Shown one piece after another: positions 43,077 through 56,485 of a DNA stretch of 64,000 nucleotides. The notes beneath the pieces are model-generated. The model was not told where the DNA came from. It ran no database searches and saw only the letters and a program-made list of their open reading frames with translations. The stretch covers positions 6,696,001 to 6,760,000 of the forward strand of contig CM082578.2 in NCBI GenBank assembly GCA_040954595.2, given 5' to 3'. The position numbers were made by a program, and so were the translations under genes. Numbering within the stretch: the stretch's first letter is position 1; every line of letters begins with the position of its first letter. The stretch is from Balanoglossus misakiensis. Lineage: Eukaryota; Hemichordata.

Positions 43077-43611
43077 TGTATAAGAGATGCCCCGATTTCG
43101 TGTTGTGTATAAATCAATGTGACTTTGTGACAGTTTCAAAGAAATCTTCAACTTGTGACGAAGAACTGACAAACTTACAGGGGAACCCCTTTTGGAAATT
43201 CCCGCTCGTCGGAGGGCTGTTCCATCTATCCTTTATCGTGATACGTGTACTTCTATATACCCTTATGTCATTATTATGGACAAGAATAGACGTTTAGTTT
43301 TGTCTGTTTTATATCTTCTATCAGCTGTTTAAGTCCCACTGATATTATAAGTTGTGACTTTGTACAACATTTCTTGCAAAAATGTTATACAGAACTATTG
43401 TAGTAGGGGTGCGAGATACTGGATGTACTTGTCAAAACAGCATAATGATTGACAAGCTGTAGACGGAATAATCCCATTTATGTATGCAACATTTTAAAAA
43501 ACTGGCCAACCACACTCCCTTTTGGTGGACACGTGGTTCATGATAACCAATCAAATCGCGAGTTATTTACGGTTACTATGCGTCCCCTACAGTCGTTCAA
43601 CAATAGCCATC
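43077..43611. promoter_or_regulatory. Divergent CENPK/HBP1 promoter interval
   Basis: 535 bases lie between the two inferred start codons. A CCAAT box is at 43547-43551, about 60 bases upstream of the HBP1 ATG. The interval is not TATA-like. Transcription start sites are not determinable from sequence alone. Confidence 0.45.
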
Positions 43612-46600
43612 ATGGCGTCGGTTGTGGTAAGTATTTTCCCTATGAACTTTCTTGTGAAAATTTTTCAAAAACTTTGTATGCCACAAGTATTCCGATTGCA
43701 AGTATACACCTAAAAATTTGAAATTATTTTCTCAAGGTGTAGATTTTTTTTCGCATGAATATTTTATATATAAATGAGTCTTCCCATTGCCGAAAGTTGA
43801 TTAAATCTATTTACTACGTCTGTCGCCGATGTAATTTGCCGTCTGTCAGTGTTACTATTTCATTGATGCAATCGAATACGCGGATTGCGTACTGTCGAAA
43901 GTGACACCGGGTACATCCATTATAAATGACTAGCTTATGACACATGTAAGGAACTTGCATTAAACACATTACCCAATTCTTTGACACTTCTGCGATTTCG
44001 GTGCGGTCTTTCGGCGTTGTTTTGAATGAAGTTCTGAACCCTGGAGGTTCGGGATATGATTGGGCCGATTGCGGTTTCATTCATCGCAAACCGCAAACAT
44101 TCGAGAAGACGATTCGTTATTGAGTAACACTGACTTGCCATGCTTATATAACGTAAACAAGTGTTGAAATTGGTGCAGGTCGTTGTGTCAAAAACTTAGA
44201 ATTCTGCAAGTTTGGAGATATTAAAAGTAGGGCACCGGCCGACCTGAAGTTTGCTAGATGTTCATTCATTGTCTGGTAGCAGTAGCATAGATTGTTTGCA
44301 GTGTAAAATTGTGTTCGCGTTCCGCTCCTCTTGGATAAATAAGAGCCTCGGCATTAATTTCATATTACAGTACTGCATCTTGTGTTAAATCAAAATCAAC
44401 AATCTGGCGAACATTTTACTTGCCTTGTCTATTTCTACACCGAGAAAACGTCGCTTGTACGGGCTGTCGATCGGCCGTCCAAACGCAAAATGCAACCCGA
44501 CCTACAATACCCGGATGACCTCGATAGTACAGACGTACACATTCCGTCAGATTGCACGTAATTTATATTATCCTATAAGTGTTGTGTAATTCGTACACGA
44601 AAAAATAAGTCTATCGACATCTTGGCATATAACCATTCACCGTAATGAAGATAACCTTGATTGTTTACGCATAAAATTGCAGAAGTACATGCTGTTGTTA
44701 AAAATCCAATTGTTTTCCCCTGTAGTTTATAGGTTGTTGAAACGCAAGTACATGTATACAAAACCGAAACTTCACAAACTCGTGCCAAAGAATACTAGTT
44801 TAGATCATGCTGCAATTGGATTAGTCAGTGTGAGCATAGACAGTAGAAGCTTTGAGGTGTGAAAGTGGTAAACAAACAGGTTTTAGAGAAAGAACAATGA
44901 TAACTGTTAACAGTTCTCAGGTGTCAACTATGTTACTATTAAAGTGTATCAGCAGCAATGACCAGGTAACAATTTAGCAGAGGATGTTGATGATGAAATA
45001 TTGCTGGAATATTGCTCACCAACATAAACATTTCTGTCATGTGGTTTTGCTACAGAAAACAAGACCACACACAAAGACAGAAAAAATGTTGCAGTTCTCG
45101 CAAAGTCAAGAATCGTCTTCACAGAAACTTTTAAAGTGTCCAACAGAAGGATGTGATAAAGTTTTAAGTAGCTCCCCAGGACTTAGATACCACATGAAAA
45201 CACATGAAGAGACAAGACCATACTCATGCAACCGATGTTTAAAAACATTTAAAAGGTATGTAACATTGTAATATTTTTAGGAAGTGATGAAACATGCATA
45301 TCATGTATATGTGGAAGTAATATGTTTAATAAATAAACAAATATTCATGAGAAGGGAAATACAAATTTTAAAATGTTAGCGCTCCAGCATCGTTTTATTG
45401 TAGTTAAATTTAGGCATACTATGTCTATCAGTATTATTTGATGGTATACTTATAAAATGAAAGATTAATTTATTCTCCACAAAAAAAAGTTATATAATGT
45501 TCGACACTGACATTTTAACCTTGAAAATGTCTATATTGCATAAGCCCATAAATTTTGGATGCTTATGCAACCTTGGCAGTCACTTTAGAATAATTGATTA
45601 TCCAATTTGAAACTGTTTTTTCTATTATATTTTCAAGTGCCAATGGCCTGAAGTACCATCTTGAGAAGACCAAGTGTGGAGCACATATCAGTATTATTGA
45701 ACAACCAGCTGTAAGTTATGAAGCCATCGTCGAAAACAAACATTTGCCAAACAGGGAAAATGGTGAGTGGTGACTTTTCCATTCCCAGCTGATAATGCTT
45801 ATCCCTATGACCAGATTGCCTGCATTATTTTCATTTAACCATAGCAAAATATTGGTGGAAAAATGAATAAAAGTAATGATTTTCTGCGTTTTGGCTCAGG
45901 TGAAAGTCAATAATAAAAATTTGCAGGTTTAGAACCCTTTTCCCCTTCAGTATAGTCAATATATCAAAAAATGACCATTCAGTTACCATATAATTAAAAC
46001 TCTTCATAATTTTGCAGTAAGATTGCATTTTTTCTCCAACTTTCTTCTCCCCTTTGGTCCAAGATAGACTAGCCAGTTGATTGTAACACGGATGACCTTG
46101 CGTGTTAACCCCCACCCCCAGAGTGCCTGGTCACTATTGGATTCAGTGAAATTACGCATGCAGATATTTATGCAAAGAGGCTTTTGTTGTCCTTTGTGAA
46201 TAGTTTGAATTGAGGCTGAAATACGTCTTGCATGGATAACAATAGCCGACTGTGTTTGAATAGGCTTAGGCTGAAAGTGGGGTTTCAATGGCATTGTTAT
46301 AGTCTCAGGCCAAGGCATTTAAACTCATTCACTTTTTCTTTCGATCAGCTGCCACATACAATAAATTCCTATAATTTATCATAAAAGTGGTGAAGTTGAT
46401 ATTCCAGTAATCACAGCAGCTTATTATAAAAAGTTGTAACTTATACTCTATCAGGTTTCATTGGAGGGGATTTGTAACAAAGAAGATTGGTGAAAGGTGA
46501 TAAGTTATTAAATGAAACCTGATTTAAAACTTGACAACCACTGAGATTATTCTCAGAGATGCTTAGATAGACTAACATCGTGAACTTTTGATGCTTATCC

Positions 46601-49600
46601 AATGATAGAAATCTTCTGAACAAACCACTCTGACTGATAATTCTGTACAACTACTTAGCCATCTTACTCTGGCATGTATTTGAAAGGATAAGAAAGGAGA
46701 CAGTTTCACCTTTATGTTTTGAAATGAGGAAGGTTTCATTTCTCTGTGAATTTCAAGGATAATTATTATAACTATAAACTTTATTTCAGTGTAAGAAACT
46801 AACCAATCATATAAAAAGAAGCTTGATCCACACTATATCAGAATTGAAGTACAGTAATGTACAAATACAACTGTACATACAATTGTATTACTACTCTTCA
46901 CAAGCTGCTGTGTTAACTTAAGCCATGATAAATTTGCTTTCGTCGCCGTAAAAGTGTGTCAGATTTGCTGATCCTATTGGTAACAAACATTGAACTCTCA
47001 CTATGTAACGTTTTTCATAACCCAACTAGAGTCACGCAGCATTATTGTATGAAACTTTCAGTTTTCGCATAACAGATTTTTTATTGTTTTGTTGTTTCCT
47101 CTCATCTTTGTTCAAATTGTTGCCACGCACATGCAAATGAATGGTCATAAAATTGACAGTCCACGTATCATAATGAGAAAATTGTTGGGAATGAAGAAAA
47201 TACAATATTTGTAGTGACCATTTATAAAGCGCCCACTGGTCATCAGAACAACAAACAAAATAGCAGGTTCATGCCTAGATAAGAAAGTATGTAACCTTGG
47301 TAATTCCTGAAATGATTCTAACCCATCTCATAATTGGTGGTCTTAACACTCCTTATCAATTGCGACACAAAAGTCACAAAGCCATAGTCTGCTTTAATGA
47401 GATAATGTCAAGTGATGCTGTGACCTTTCCACAGACTTCTAAATCAATGATATGACCTTATTTTTTATGCTGGGTGCATTTTGCTACAAGTTTTAATTCA
47501 ACAACTGTCAATTAAATTAACGACCTCTTGTCATCTAATGTCCTAGAGGGATCATTAAAATAGTGTAGCAGGGCATTTAAGATGTTTATTTTTATTTTGC
47601 AAAAGCTTTGAAGGGATGGCTTAGCAGATAACAACCTCAAATTGGTATCTCTGATTGTATAGTAAAGATTCAGACAGGTGGAGTCATCTATCGTTCAGTA
47701 CTACTATTGGACCAGTGCACATTTATGTTCCAAAGAGCAAAATGTTTTTAGAAATCACTTATCATACAACTGTGCACATTCAGAATTTTCTGTTTTTCAT
47801 AAATTATGAGCACCAGGAAGAGCACAGTATGTGTCTGTGTCTCTGCCTTTGTAAGTATGTATGGTATGTACATAAATATGTCTGTGTGTGTTACAAATAG
47901 TCCTACTTCCAAGTTTCATCATACCATGTATGAAACAATGTCATTATTTAAAGCGTAATGGCAAGAACTTCGCTGATGTATTTGACCTATAGGTGAACTC
48001 AGTAGGAATCCTATCTATGGCAGCTGATAAGAGCTAGTATAAGCATGTATTTGGTGCATATGATTTATATCAGTGTTTATGCAATAATTTTTAAAACAAA
48101 TGTTTGTAAAATGAGTTATGCCAGCTAAAGTATCAGATAAATCACCAGATTACTGGTGATCTTGCTGAATGACTGGCTGTTTTGTTAGTCTTGTCACCAC
48201 ATGACAGCATGAAACGTTATTGGAATCAATGTAAATTTATTGTTATGATAACGCCACTTTGAAATAGGAACATAACCCTATTTATAATTATGATCATACA
48301 GATTTTGAGAAGTATATTGAGTTTAATATTAATGATTAGCTCAATTTGCAATACAAGTGTATTCACCCTCCAGACATCTGTATTTATGGATACTTAACTG
48401 TGTGTGTGACTATGTTTGTCAGTGTGTGCATAGATGAATAAAGAATAGGTACACTACAAGGCAGTATCATCAACTAGACAAAGTAGTTAAAACACAATGG
48501 TATTGCATATGGGTAGTCCCTATTCACTGTTTAGTGTTACTACAGAAATGAAATTCCCTTTGGGAAAAATGTCAGTGACTGAGACCACTTAGTGACTTTA
48601 TTTATTTTTTTATAGTTGAATGTTTCTTGGACCTGGTAATTTGGGAGTTTTCCCTCAATATCATAGCTGCATGATTACAGTAAATGGGTTTCAATGAACC
48701 AAGTTGATTTTATGAAAATATTTGATCACGAAAATTGAATTATTATCATACAAAAAACATGAGTTCCAACTGAGATGTTCTGTTTTGTTTGTCTTCTCTC
48801 AGCCGAAGCAAGTGATTTACCAGCTATGGAAACCCCAAAGAAGACAAAATACATACCCCACGCTTTAACCATAGACACCAACACTTCACACTTTGAGGAG
48901 CCGTCAACCACAATAAAGGAAGGTGCCAACACACGCGTGTCAGGTCTCTCACCAACATCGAGCAGTGAAGAGATGGAGGGTGGTGTCGGTCACAGCCAAC
49001 CGTCGAATATGAACTGGCTAACAGAGTTAGCAATCATTGCAACAAGTCCACAAAGTCCTTTACTTCAGAAGACATCTCTTTCAAGGTAAGCTTCCAGTTC
49101 CACAGAGGGGAAACTTATAATATCATTCTGTTCCATCACGTCCCTAAGCCTTGAAATTCTCTGATGGTGACTGCTCACTTCTTTCACCATTCAATCATTA
49201 GGGTATGCCCATATTACATTGAATGGATTACCAGTCAGCCTCTTTTGATCTTTAACCCTTTCACCCCCAGATCCCTCTGTATAGTTCAAATCTTACCATA
49301 GAAAACAATGGGTCTGGACTTAACCATGGTGGTGAAAGGGTTAAAATCGTATACTCTCCGCTGTTTATTAACGTAGAACAAATGCATTGTACTTAGGCCA
49401 GAATAATTATGTAAATTATTGAACAATTTCTGTTGCCATTTCAGAAGTTCATCTTCCACTGTTGATAGATCTTTACACAGCTACGCAAAGCCTCCAAGAT
49501 CGCCAAGTCCACCACCGGCTCTTATCGATCACTGTGAAGTCATCTACTCCTCATCATCAATACCCCCAAGCAATGAAGTGTTTGTGGAGGATGAGGCCAG

Positions 49601-51813
49601 GGTCACGTCATCATCACCATTTCCAGCATCTCCGAAACTCAGTGAAAGTTCATGCGGCACTTGGTCCCATTCCTGGCCGACTGCTGTGTGGCAGTGTTTT
49701 CTAAAAGGTACTTTTCTCGGTAGATTTTCCAAACCTCAAAATATACCTCTGATGTTTTTCGAATTTGGCAAAAATTATAACAGCCTCTATCTATATGTCA
49801 CTGCACCCCCTCATGGCCATTAGCACTTTCACCCCTTGTTCTCTCTATAGAGGTCCAACCTTACTGTAGGTTTGGACTGAACTGGTGAAGGGGTTCAAAC
49901 GATATGTCTAGCGGCTAGCCTAATTCACAGAATTCTGATATGTCTGATTTCTGTTTATATATTTCAAAAAGTAGTCATTCTGGCTGTTAATGACAACTTT
50001 TTTGACACACAGGTCTTTTCACTGAAACATTAGTGTATGATAAACTGCGTGAATCTGATTCTGATGCCTGTCCAATAAATTGTTCCTTCTCTCCAAACCC
50101 TGATGCCCACATTTCCTTTCTTCTAAATTCCCAGGAACAAAAGTCCATTTCACATCGGGGCCAAAGACTGACTGGCGATTGGCTGAAGACATCGGCAACA
50201 ACGAACTGTTGGCGGCCCAAGCCAATCAGCAGCAAGACAGTGAGGGCAGAGGTCAGTCTTCAACCTCAGGGTATGCACCAAATGGCTTGCGCGTCATCAA
50301 GATCGAGGAGCCTGAAACAGAGTCTAAGAAGGACAGTGTACTCACGCTTGCACTGACTCCAGATTTACTTGATCAGCCCAACCTTATAGCAGAGTGCGAG
50401 CTGGAACATCCATTCTACGTAAAAGATAAAGGTAAGGTTGAAACTTTAATAGTAGGGAATTATTTTTGCTCGCTTCATAAAAAATCAAAGGATCTCTCAG
50501 AACGTTCTCATATAAGGTTATCTGTTTATTCAAAATACTGGCATCTGACAGAGTGTACAAAACTTAAGTCTTAAACGCTTACTTGACACTATTTGTGTTA
50601 TTTTCCTTCTCTAGGCTGGTCATCTTACAACCCGTCTTTGACAGTGGAGAAGTACGGCATTCCATGCTGTGAGTTGGAATGTGGTGATGTGTGTCTGGCG
50701 CCCTCACACCCTGAAGCTATTAGTTTTCTAGACACTGAAGTCTTTGAAAGCTTTAAAAGGTAATCAATCGCATGGTTACATAGTTTTCCAAATCACTCAA
50801 AGGGGACAAAAGGAAGAACAAAGTCTTTATTACCATTCCATTCCCTTGTACCCCAATACGCGTACACATTGACTTTGATATACCATTGTTGCAAAAGAAA
50901 AAAAAATCAGTATCTCTCTACATTCCTAACACAGTCATGCAATTATTACATTGACAGCTTTGACTTCACTCCAATGGACTCATCAGCTGTCCTGGCGCTC
51001 AGTAGCATGGCTAGACACAGGAGAGATTTGGAGACAAGTCCCAAATCGCCTACCAAGTCTGGTGCCCCAGTTTCGCCCAACAGACAGAAGAAGTACAAGG
51101 CGGAGCCAAGCCGTGGCAAGAGACCCATGAATGCTTTTATGCTCTTTGCTAAGAAGTTTAGATTGGAGTATACACAGTTGTACCCAGGGAAGGACAACAG
51201 GTGAGATTTTGCCTTGGCACTCAACATACAGATCTTGATTTACTTGCATTCTGAAAAATAAACACTAGCACACTTTAGAGGGCGCTCTTGATGTACTGAC
51301 TGAATCACTGTTTTGCACGTGGCAGGGCAATCAGCGTCATACTTGGCGATCGCTGGAAGAAAATGAAAGTGGAAGAACGGAGGGTGTATGCTCAGGAAGC
51401 CAAACTGCTTGCCGAAGAACACAAAAAGATACACCCAGATTGCTGGAAGAGGAAAAGATCCAGCTCCACGGTGAGTATGCAAGGAATTCTTGTCAACTGT
51501 AATGAGTTTCATTTTCAGCAATCATGCTCTCTGCATGCTAGCTTTTGTTTCATGAATTCTGGGTGTCGTTAATGCCCCGGGTGAAATTGGATGGGATACC
51601 TATGTTGATGAGTCTGTTTCGGTTTTCCTTGCCGTGTTGGTATTTCAGTGCTCTTTCCAGAACAATTACTTTATTTTGGGGGAAAACAATAGAAACTCAT
51701 TATCATAACAATTAACCATATTATTATGCAAATTAGCCAATACTGTATCCGAAATGATTGTATTCCTTTGACCAACCTCTTCTGCATTCTCTTTCACATT
51801 TCAGTCACTTTGA
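43612..51813 (+). CDS. HBP1: HBP1 HMG-box repressor with N-terminal C2H2 zinc fingers
   Basis: HBP1 is a sequence-specific HMG-box repressor acting on cell-cycle and Wnt targets. Ten exons (43612-43626, 45056-45255, 45638-45762, 48803-49085, 49445-49707, 50135-50431, 50615-50759, 50958-51200, 51326-51470, 51805-51813) join in phase to 574 residues; human has 514. Residues about 29-95 hold two zinc fingers (KCPTEGCDKVL..HMKTH; SCNRCLKTFKSANGLKYHLEKTKC, a C2HC form) absent from human HBP1. Then come MNWLTELAIIATSPQSPLLQ, HSYAKPP, SWPTAVWQCFLKGT, the AXH domain (about 362-460; ECELEHPFYVKDKGWSSY) and the HMG box (about 496-563; KRPMNAFMLFAKKFRLEYTQ), ending RKRSSSTSL. I did not see the human LxCxE retinoblastoma-binding motif. 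The body from exon 4 on is certain; joining the finger exons rests on phase across a 3-kb intron. Confidence 0.9.
49252..49344. mobile_element. CCCTTTCACC-family element, copy 3 (best preserved)
   Basis: A 93-bp element has a perfect 14-bp terminal inverted repeat, TTAACCCTTTCACC and GGTGAAAGGGTTAA. It lies in the HBP1 intron at 49086-49444. TTAA at both ends may be target or element sequence. Confidence 0.8.
49821..49896. repeat. CCCTTTCACC-family element, copy 4
   Basis: CACTTTCACC starts and GGTGAAGGGGTT ends this shorter copy, with AGAGGTCCAACCTTACTGTA inside. It lies in the next HBP1 intron, about 0.5 kb from copy 3. Confidence 0.7.
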
Positions 51814-54780
51814 CACCAGAGAAATAGCCAAGGCTCAACAACCACCACCACCATCACTCCATAACACCCACAGTGATCCTGGGACGTGGTTTATAGAGCC
51901 CTGAATGGCCAGGGCCCAATTTACCTGATAAGGTGCTGATCACCAAAGTTGTATTGATGTATTATGTTATTTTGTACAAAGATAAGGACTGTATATTGTA
52001 AATAGAAACCTACAGGGTCCGGCACCATGATGTCATAACCCTTTTGAAAAACAGTGTTGCAAAATACAGTGTAAAATATTTATTGATACAGTACTATATT
52101 TTACTTTGCAACATCTATTTGTATAAAATAATAATAATTATACTGTGTGCCTTGAATAATATGAGTACAGTTTTAAATACTAATATTGTTTTTTTGGAAA
52201 GTTTGTAAAATTTGAATTGTATATTATAAATTCTGGCTGCGTGAAACAAATGCTTTTAACATATAAAACTTATCTATGCAGGTGTTTTTATTTTAATTGG
52301 TCGTTGTCGTGGTCTGTTTTTATCCCTGCATCTTGTCAACCCATGAATCTTGGTATTGGTGGATCTCAAAATATCTGTTGTCAAATGAATTTTGTTTGAA
52401 AAGAAGTCATTCACTTCCTTGCGTTTTTCTCCTTCATCTTGAAAACAAGATTAGAGCATCGTTTCTGTCTTAGCAACTAAATCCTTATGCTATTCTGTGC
52501 AGTATAGTAGGCAATTAGCTTGACAAAGCTAGGAGTTTGTTCTGAAAGTACATATCATTTTATGTATTAAAAGTCGGTGTTGTTTGATTCTGGAAGCATG
52601 TTAATTCAAGAGATGAGCATCAGAAACACTGTGGGAAAGCAGTGATTCTTGAAGCCCTCCACTGAAACCAAATTCCAAGGTTTTTAAATTGACTTGTCAT
52701 CAAAGTCCCCCCCCCCTCCCCCATTCCTATGACGTCAGCAGTCAGTGACTGTTTGAAGGATTCGTTATTTGACCCATAGTACCTGTGGTTCCATAGCTTT
52801 ACTGGGTCATTTTGGCAGTTTCTTTGCTCCAGACCTTTAAATGTGTTGATTTAGCATGTCAAGGATATTTCCAGCACTAAAAGTCTTGCCAATAGCAAGA
52901 TCAGCACATGAAAAGGACATCTAAAGCTGCCAAAATGATACCAGTGGAGCTATGGACCCACAGCAGACTCATAAGTGGTCTTTTAGTCTTATAGTTGTAG
53001 AATTTATGTTTTACAAAATCATGTGTGTTGTGATTTTCTACAAAATCTGTGCATTCGTTACAAACTGCAAGTACTTGTTAAATCATTTTAGATCGAAAGC
53101 TTTGTGTACAGTGTAAATATAAAATAGTTCTACATTAGAACAGTGATTTTATAGATGTTGTGCACTTTATATGATAGTGAATGTTTTCATTTTAGTCAGA
53201 GCAGTGAAATTTTATGGTTTCAAGCTAATACCGTGACACAGGCCACCACGTCAATCCACACCTGTATTTTGTCTGGGGTTTATTTTGCTGTTGTTTGTTT
53301 GTTTGTTTGTTTGTTGTTCTTGCTTGTCTTCTGGAGAGAAGTTAGCTTTGCCAAAATTTGATCAGAATCAGCATGTATTTTCTCAAGTGTTTCACCAGCC
53401 AGCATTGAGAATGTGTAGTGTACGCAGTGTGATACAAAGAGCCACTTCACTGTCATGGTTCATGCTTTGTTTTATTGTTATGATGTCGCTGCTTGCAAAC
53501 CTAGGAGTTGAAACTCATGCACAACAAAATCAAGCCGCTATCTAGCAAGAAAATATTTCCCAAAAGTTACATGTTGCAGCTAGCTATGTTATTTTTTAAA
53601 ACGCTACATTTGTGTTTGCCATAGTTGGGCTTGTCTGAATGTCACTGACTGTGAATGCTTTAGCTGTTACAATACAACACATCCTATTTCTAAACAGATC
53701 CAAAATTCTGAAATAAGCAAATGATTTTTAATATCTCTCTATTCTTATATGAAGTTTGTGATTTTTAAAACGAAATGAAACTACATATCCGGCTTTTCTT
53801 TATAAATACTGTATAAAAATGTGTAGTGATAGTGGTGTAGTCTTGATAGGATGTATTGATCATGTTTCATTCTAGAAATTGCAAGAATCAATGTAAATAC
53901 AGTTACAGTTTACAGTTTACCTGCGAAATTCCGTGCATTCCTGTTTAATTATTATGAATGCCCATCTGGCTGGTGTCTGCTCACACCAGCTCAGATTGAT
54001 TCAACAGTCTTCCAACTTCCCAAGATATTCAGTACCAAATATACAGAAGCATCCTAAATTGTTGCTTGTAACCAGCAGAATCTTCAACAACCTCCGACTT
54101 GGAAAAAAACCAAGAACAAAGCTTGGTTCTATAATTTTTCAACTTAGAAAATAATCACAGCTTGATTTTATAAAATAAATCAATTCTCCTAAACAGTCGA
54201 AGTCGTATAAAAGTGAGATGAGAATCTGTATACAGAGATAATCTCTGTAATAAGTTCGTTAAACTAGAACATTAAGAAAAGAGTTTGTTGTATAAGGCAT
54301 GGGTGTATGGTATCTGGCTGCTTCATAAAATTCTTTGGCACTGGAAGGAGACTTGTTCAATATCAAAATCGCAACATGCAATATTGCACATCCAATTCAT
54401 ATGCAGGCAGTCAGCGTTTAATTCCTAACATCTTTTGACCTCTGTCACCATTGTGACAAATGCTGGTATTAAACTTGCCCCAGAATCCAGGTGCTAATTT
54501 TTTTCAAGAAATGCTTTAAAAGGGTTTGAATAAGGATTACAAATATTCTATGCAAATTCAGTCTCTTTTTCTAGCTCTGCAAGATAATTGTGTGAAATTA
54601 AATCATGTTTTCTTTTAACAAGTTTCTAAGCAGTATTCCACCTTGGATTGTTGAATTTGTTGTTTGGTACAGTATTTATTTGTTAACAGTTTCCCCGACT
54701 GCTGTGAATATTTTATCAATGTGCCATGCAATGGTACTTGTGTGATTTGCCATGTAATAAATACGAGGGTGGTCTTTAAA
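51814..54780 (+). other. HBP1: Probable long 3' UTR of HBP1
   Basis: No coding exon follows the HBP1 stop for nearly 5 kb. The first good poly(A) signal I see is AATAAA at 54756-54761, giving a 3' UTR of about 2.95 kb, AT-rich with TTTG repeats (53285-53320) and a C run (52707-52722). Earlier signals may be used. The short plus-strand frames here have no recognisable domains. Confidence 0.5.
54756..54761 (+). terminator. HBP1: Candidate poly(A) signal of HBP1
   Basis: AATAAA followed by a GT-rich stretch (GAGGGTGGTC, then TGTTGTGAG), a good downstream-element pattern. It lies just before the microsatellites that separate HBP1 from NFYB. Confidence 0.5.
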
Positions 54781-54832
54781 TTATATATGTTGTGAGTTTA
54801 CATTTATATTGAATGATAGATGGTTTTAAATA

Positions 54833-55072
54833 TGTGCGTGTGTGTGTGTGTGTATTACCATAAAAAAGTAGAAGGGAGATTGAACAGAAATCAAAGCGAT
54901 CTCAGAGTCCATACTTATTGTTTATTGCCATGAAATCAAAGCCAATGAAGACTGAATACAATCGTCAAAATTATGCTAATGAATTCACATTCTGCCAAAA
55001 GTAGGCTTGTATGTATGTATGTGTGTGTGTGTATGTATGTGTGTGTGTATGTATGGATGTATGTATGTATAC
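54833..55072. repeat. (TG)n and (TATG)n microsatellites
   Basis: A TG run at about 54835-54853 and a TATG/TGTG run at about 55008-55072 flank AT-rich unique sequence between HBP1 and NFYB. The small frames across them are low-complexity artefacts. Confidence 0.9.
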
Positions 55073-56485
55073 GTCACTCCAAACAGGTGGCTGTGATAGA
55101 TACACGACAAGCAGAAATCCCGCTCAAGATTTCAATAAAACAACACAAATTGCAAAATTTCAAACTATTTTTTTTTATTCAAAGCAGAAAACTACGTAGC
55201 AGTTCTTAGTAATAAATACATCCCACTTTTAACAAGTGATTTCACAAAAACATTACAACTATCATCAATGGTATCCGAATAAAGCTCTGCACAAAGCCGT
55301 TCTATGACTTCAATATAAACTATTGCTTAAAATTAATTTGTTTGTCAGGCTATGAATGTTGGTAGTGCCCTTACAGGGTTATTGCAGGATATTTGATGTT
55401 TAAGTAATCAAATCATTGAAATATTTGACTTGTGGCATAAAAAAACTTGTCAACAAGAAGTGGAAAGTGTCAAAACTGAAACAACTAACAAGTAGGCAGA
55501 GGAGTGGAAAAAGTTTTGGTTGAGACAGGTTTTACTAAATTTTTAACCCTTTCACCCCACCCCACCCCAACTGGGACAGAGGTCCAACTTTACTATAGAA
55601 ACCACTGGATTTGGACCAAACCATAGTGGTGAAGGGGTTGAAGTTTGGGTTGGAGATTCTCAATATGAGATTTGGCAGAATAACCATTTATTCCCACTTG
55701 CAAGGAAATAGGACTTATATCACATCAAAATGAGACACAAAGCTTCATCTTATTATGGTCACTATGTCTGACGTCAAAAATGCATCTTTCCAACTGTGAT
55801 AGAGACAGGCTATCATATAAAGCAACTTTATCACTTAATACTGACATCCAATTCACCTACAATAAAAATGGCCTAAGATATAATTGTTTTCTGCAAATTC
55901 CTTGAAGTATCATTATTATGTCATTGTATAAAAAAAAAATGTACGATTGAGCCCAATATGGGGGGTATGCTCCAAGGATGTGTGGCCGTGACTTTAATAT
56001 TCCAGTTACACAGTATAGAGTAAGACTATCAAATCAACAACCCAAACAGTCAACAAAATAACATACAGGAGACTACAAGTTAATCACAGACAGGACGTAG
56101 AACGATTTTTTTCAAAAATACATTTCCAGTGTTCATAGATGAACAGTAAGTAAAGATCTCATGACAAATTTAATTTAGCCATTTTCATAATGTCTTCATC
56201 TCAATTATGTACTGGGGGGGGGGGGCCATAAAAAAAGCACTGATTGACATCAAATGTTATTCATTCCATTTTAAATTTGTTTGATGGTGATTAAATTTGC
56301 ATATTATTGACACATTTCAAATGTACGGTGACATACATTTTTAACTACAGATCTTCCACATGGGGGTGGGGAATGGGGGGGGGGGGTACCATAATGGAAT
56401 GAATACGGTATGTTACCATCGTCAATGACAATATAGAAATAAAATATGACGGATCTTCACATACACAAAGAAATGTTTCCCTTCC
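55073..56485. other. Region downstream of NFYB
   Basis: No exon was recognised. It is presumably NFYB 3' UTR and spacer. It contains a CCCTTTCACC-family element (55542-55642), G runs (56214-56224 and about 56376-56387) and minus-strand AATAAA candidates such as TTTATT near 55687. Confidence 0.45.
55542..55642. repeat. CCCTTTCACC-family element, copy 5
   Basis: TTAACCCTTTCACC starts and GGTGAAGGGGTTGAA ends this copy of about 100 bp. The interior reads GAGGTCCAACTTTACTATAG and TTGGACCAAACCATAGTGG. A small CCCCA expansion follows the left end. Confidence 0.75.

Noticed and set aside
50019-50134. An upstream extension of HBP1 exon 6 from an acceptor near 50013
   Set aside because: That reading puts the following conserved ECELEHPFYVK segment out of frame; the acceptor at 50131-50134 gives KGTKVHF in phase with both sides.
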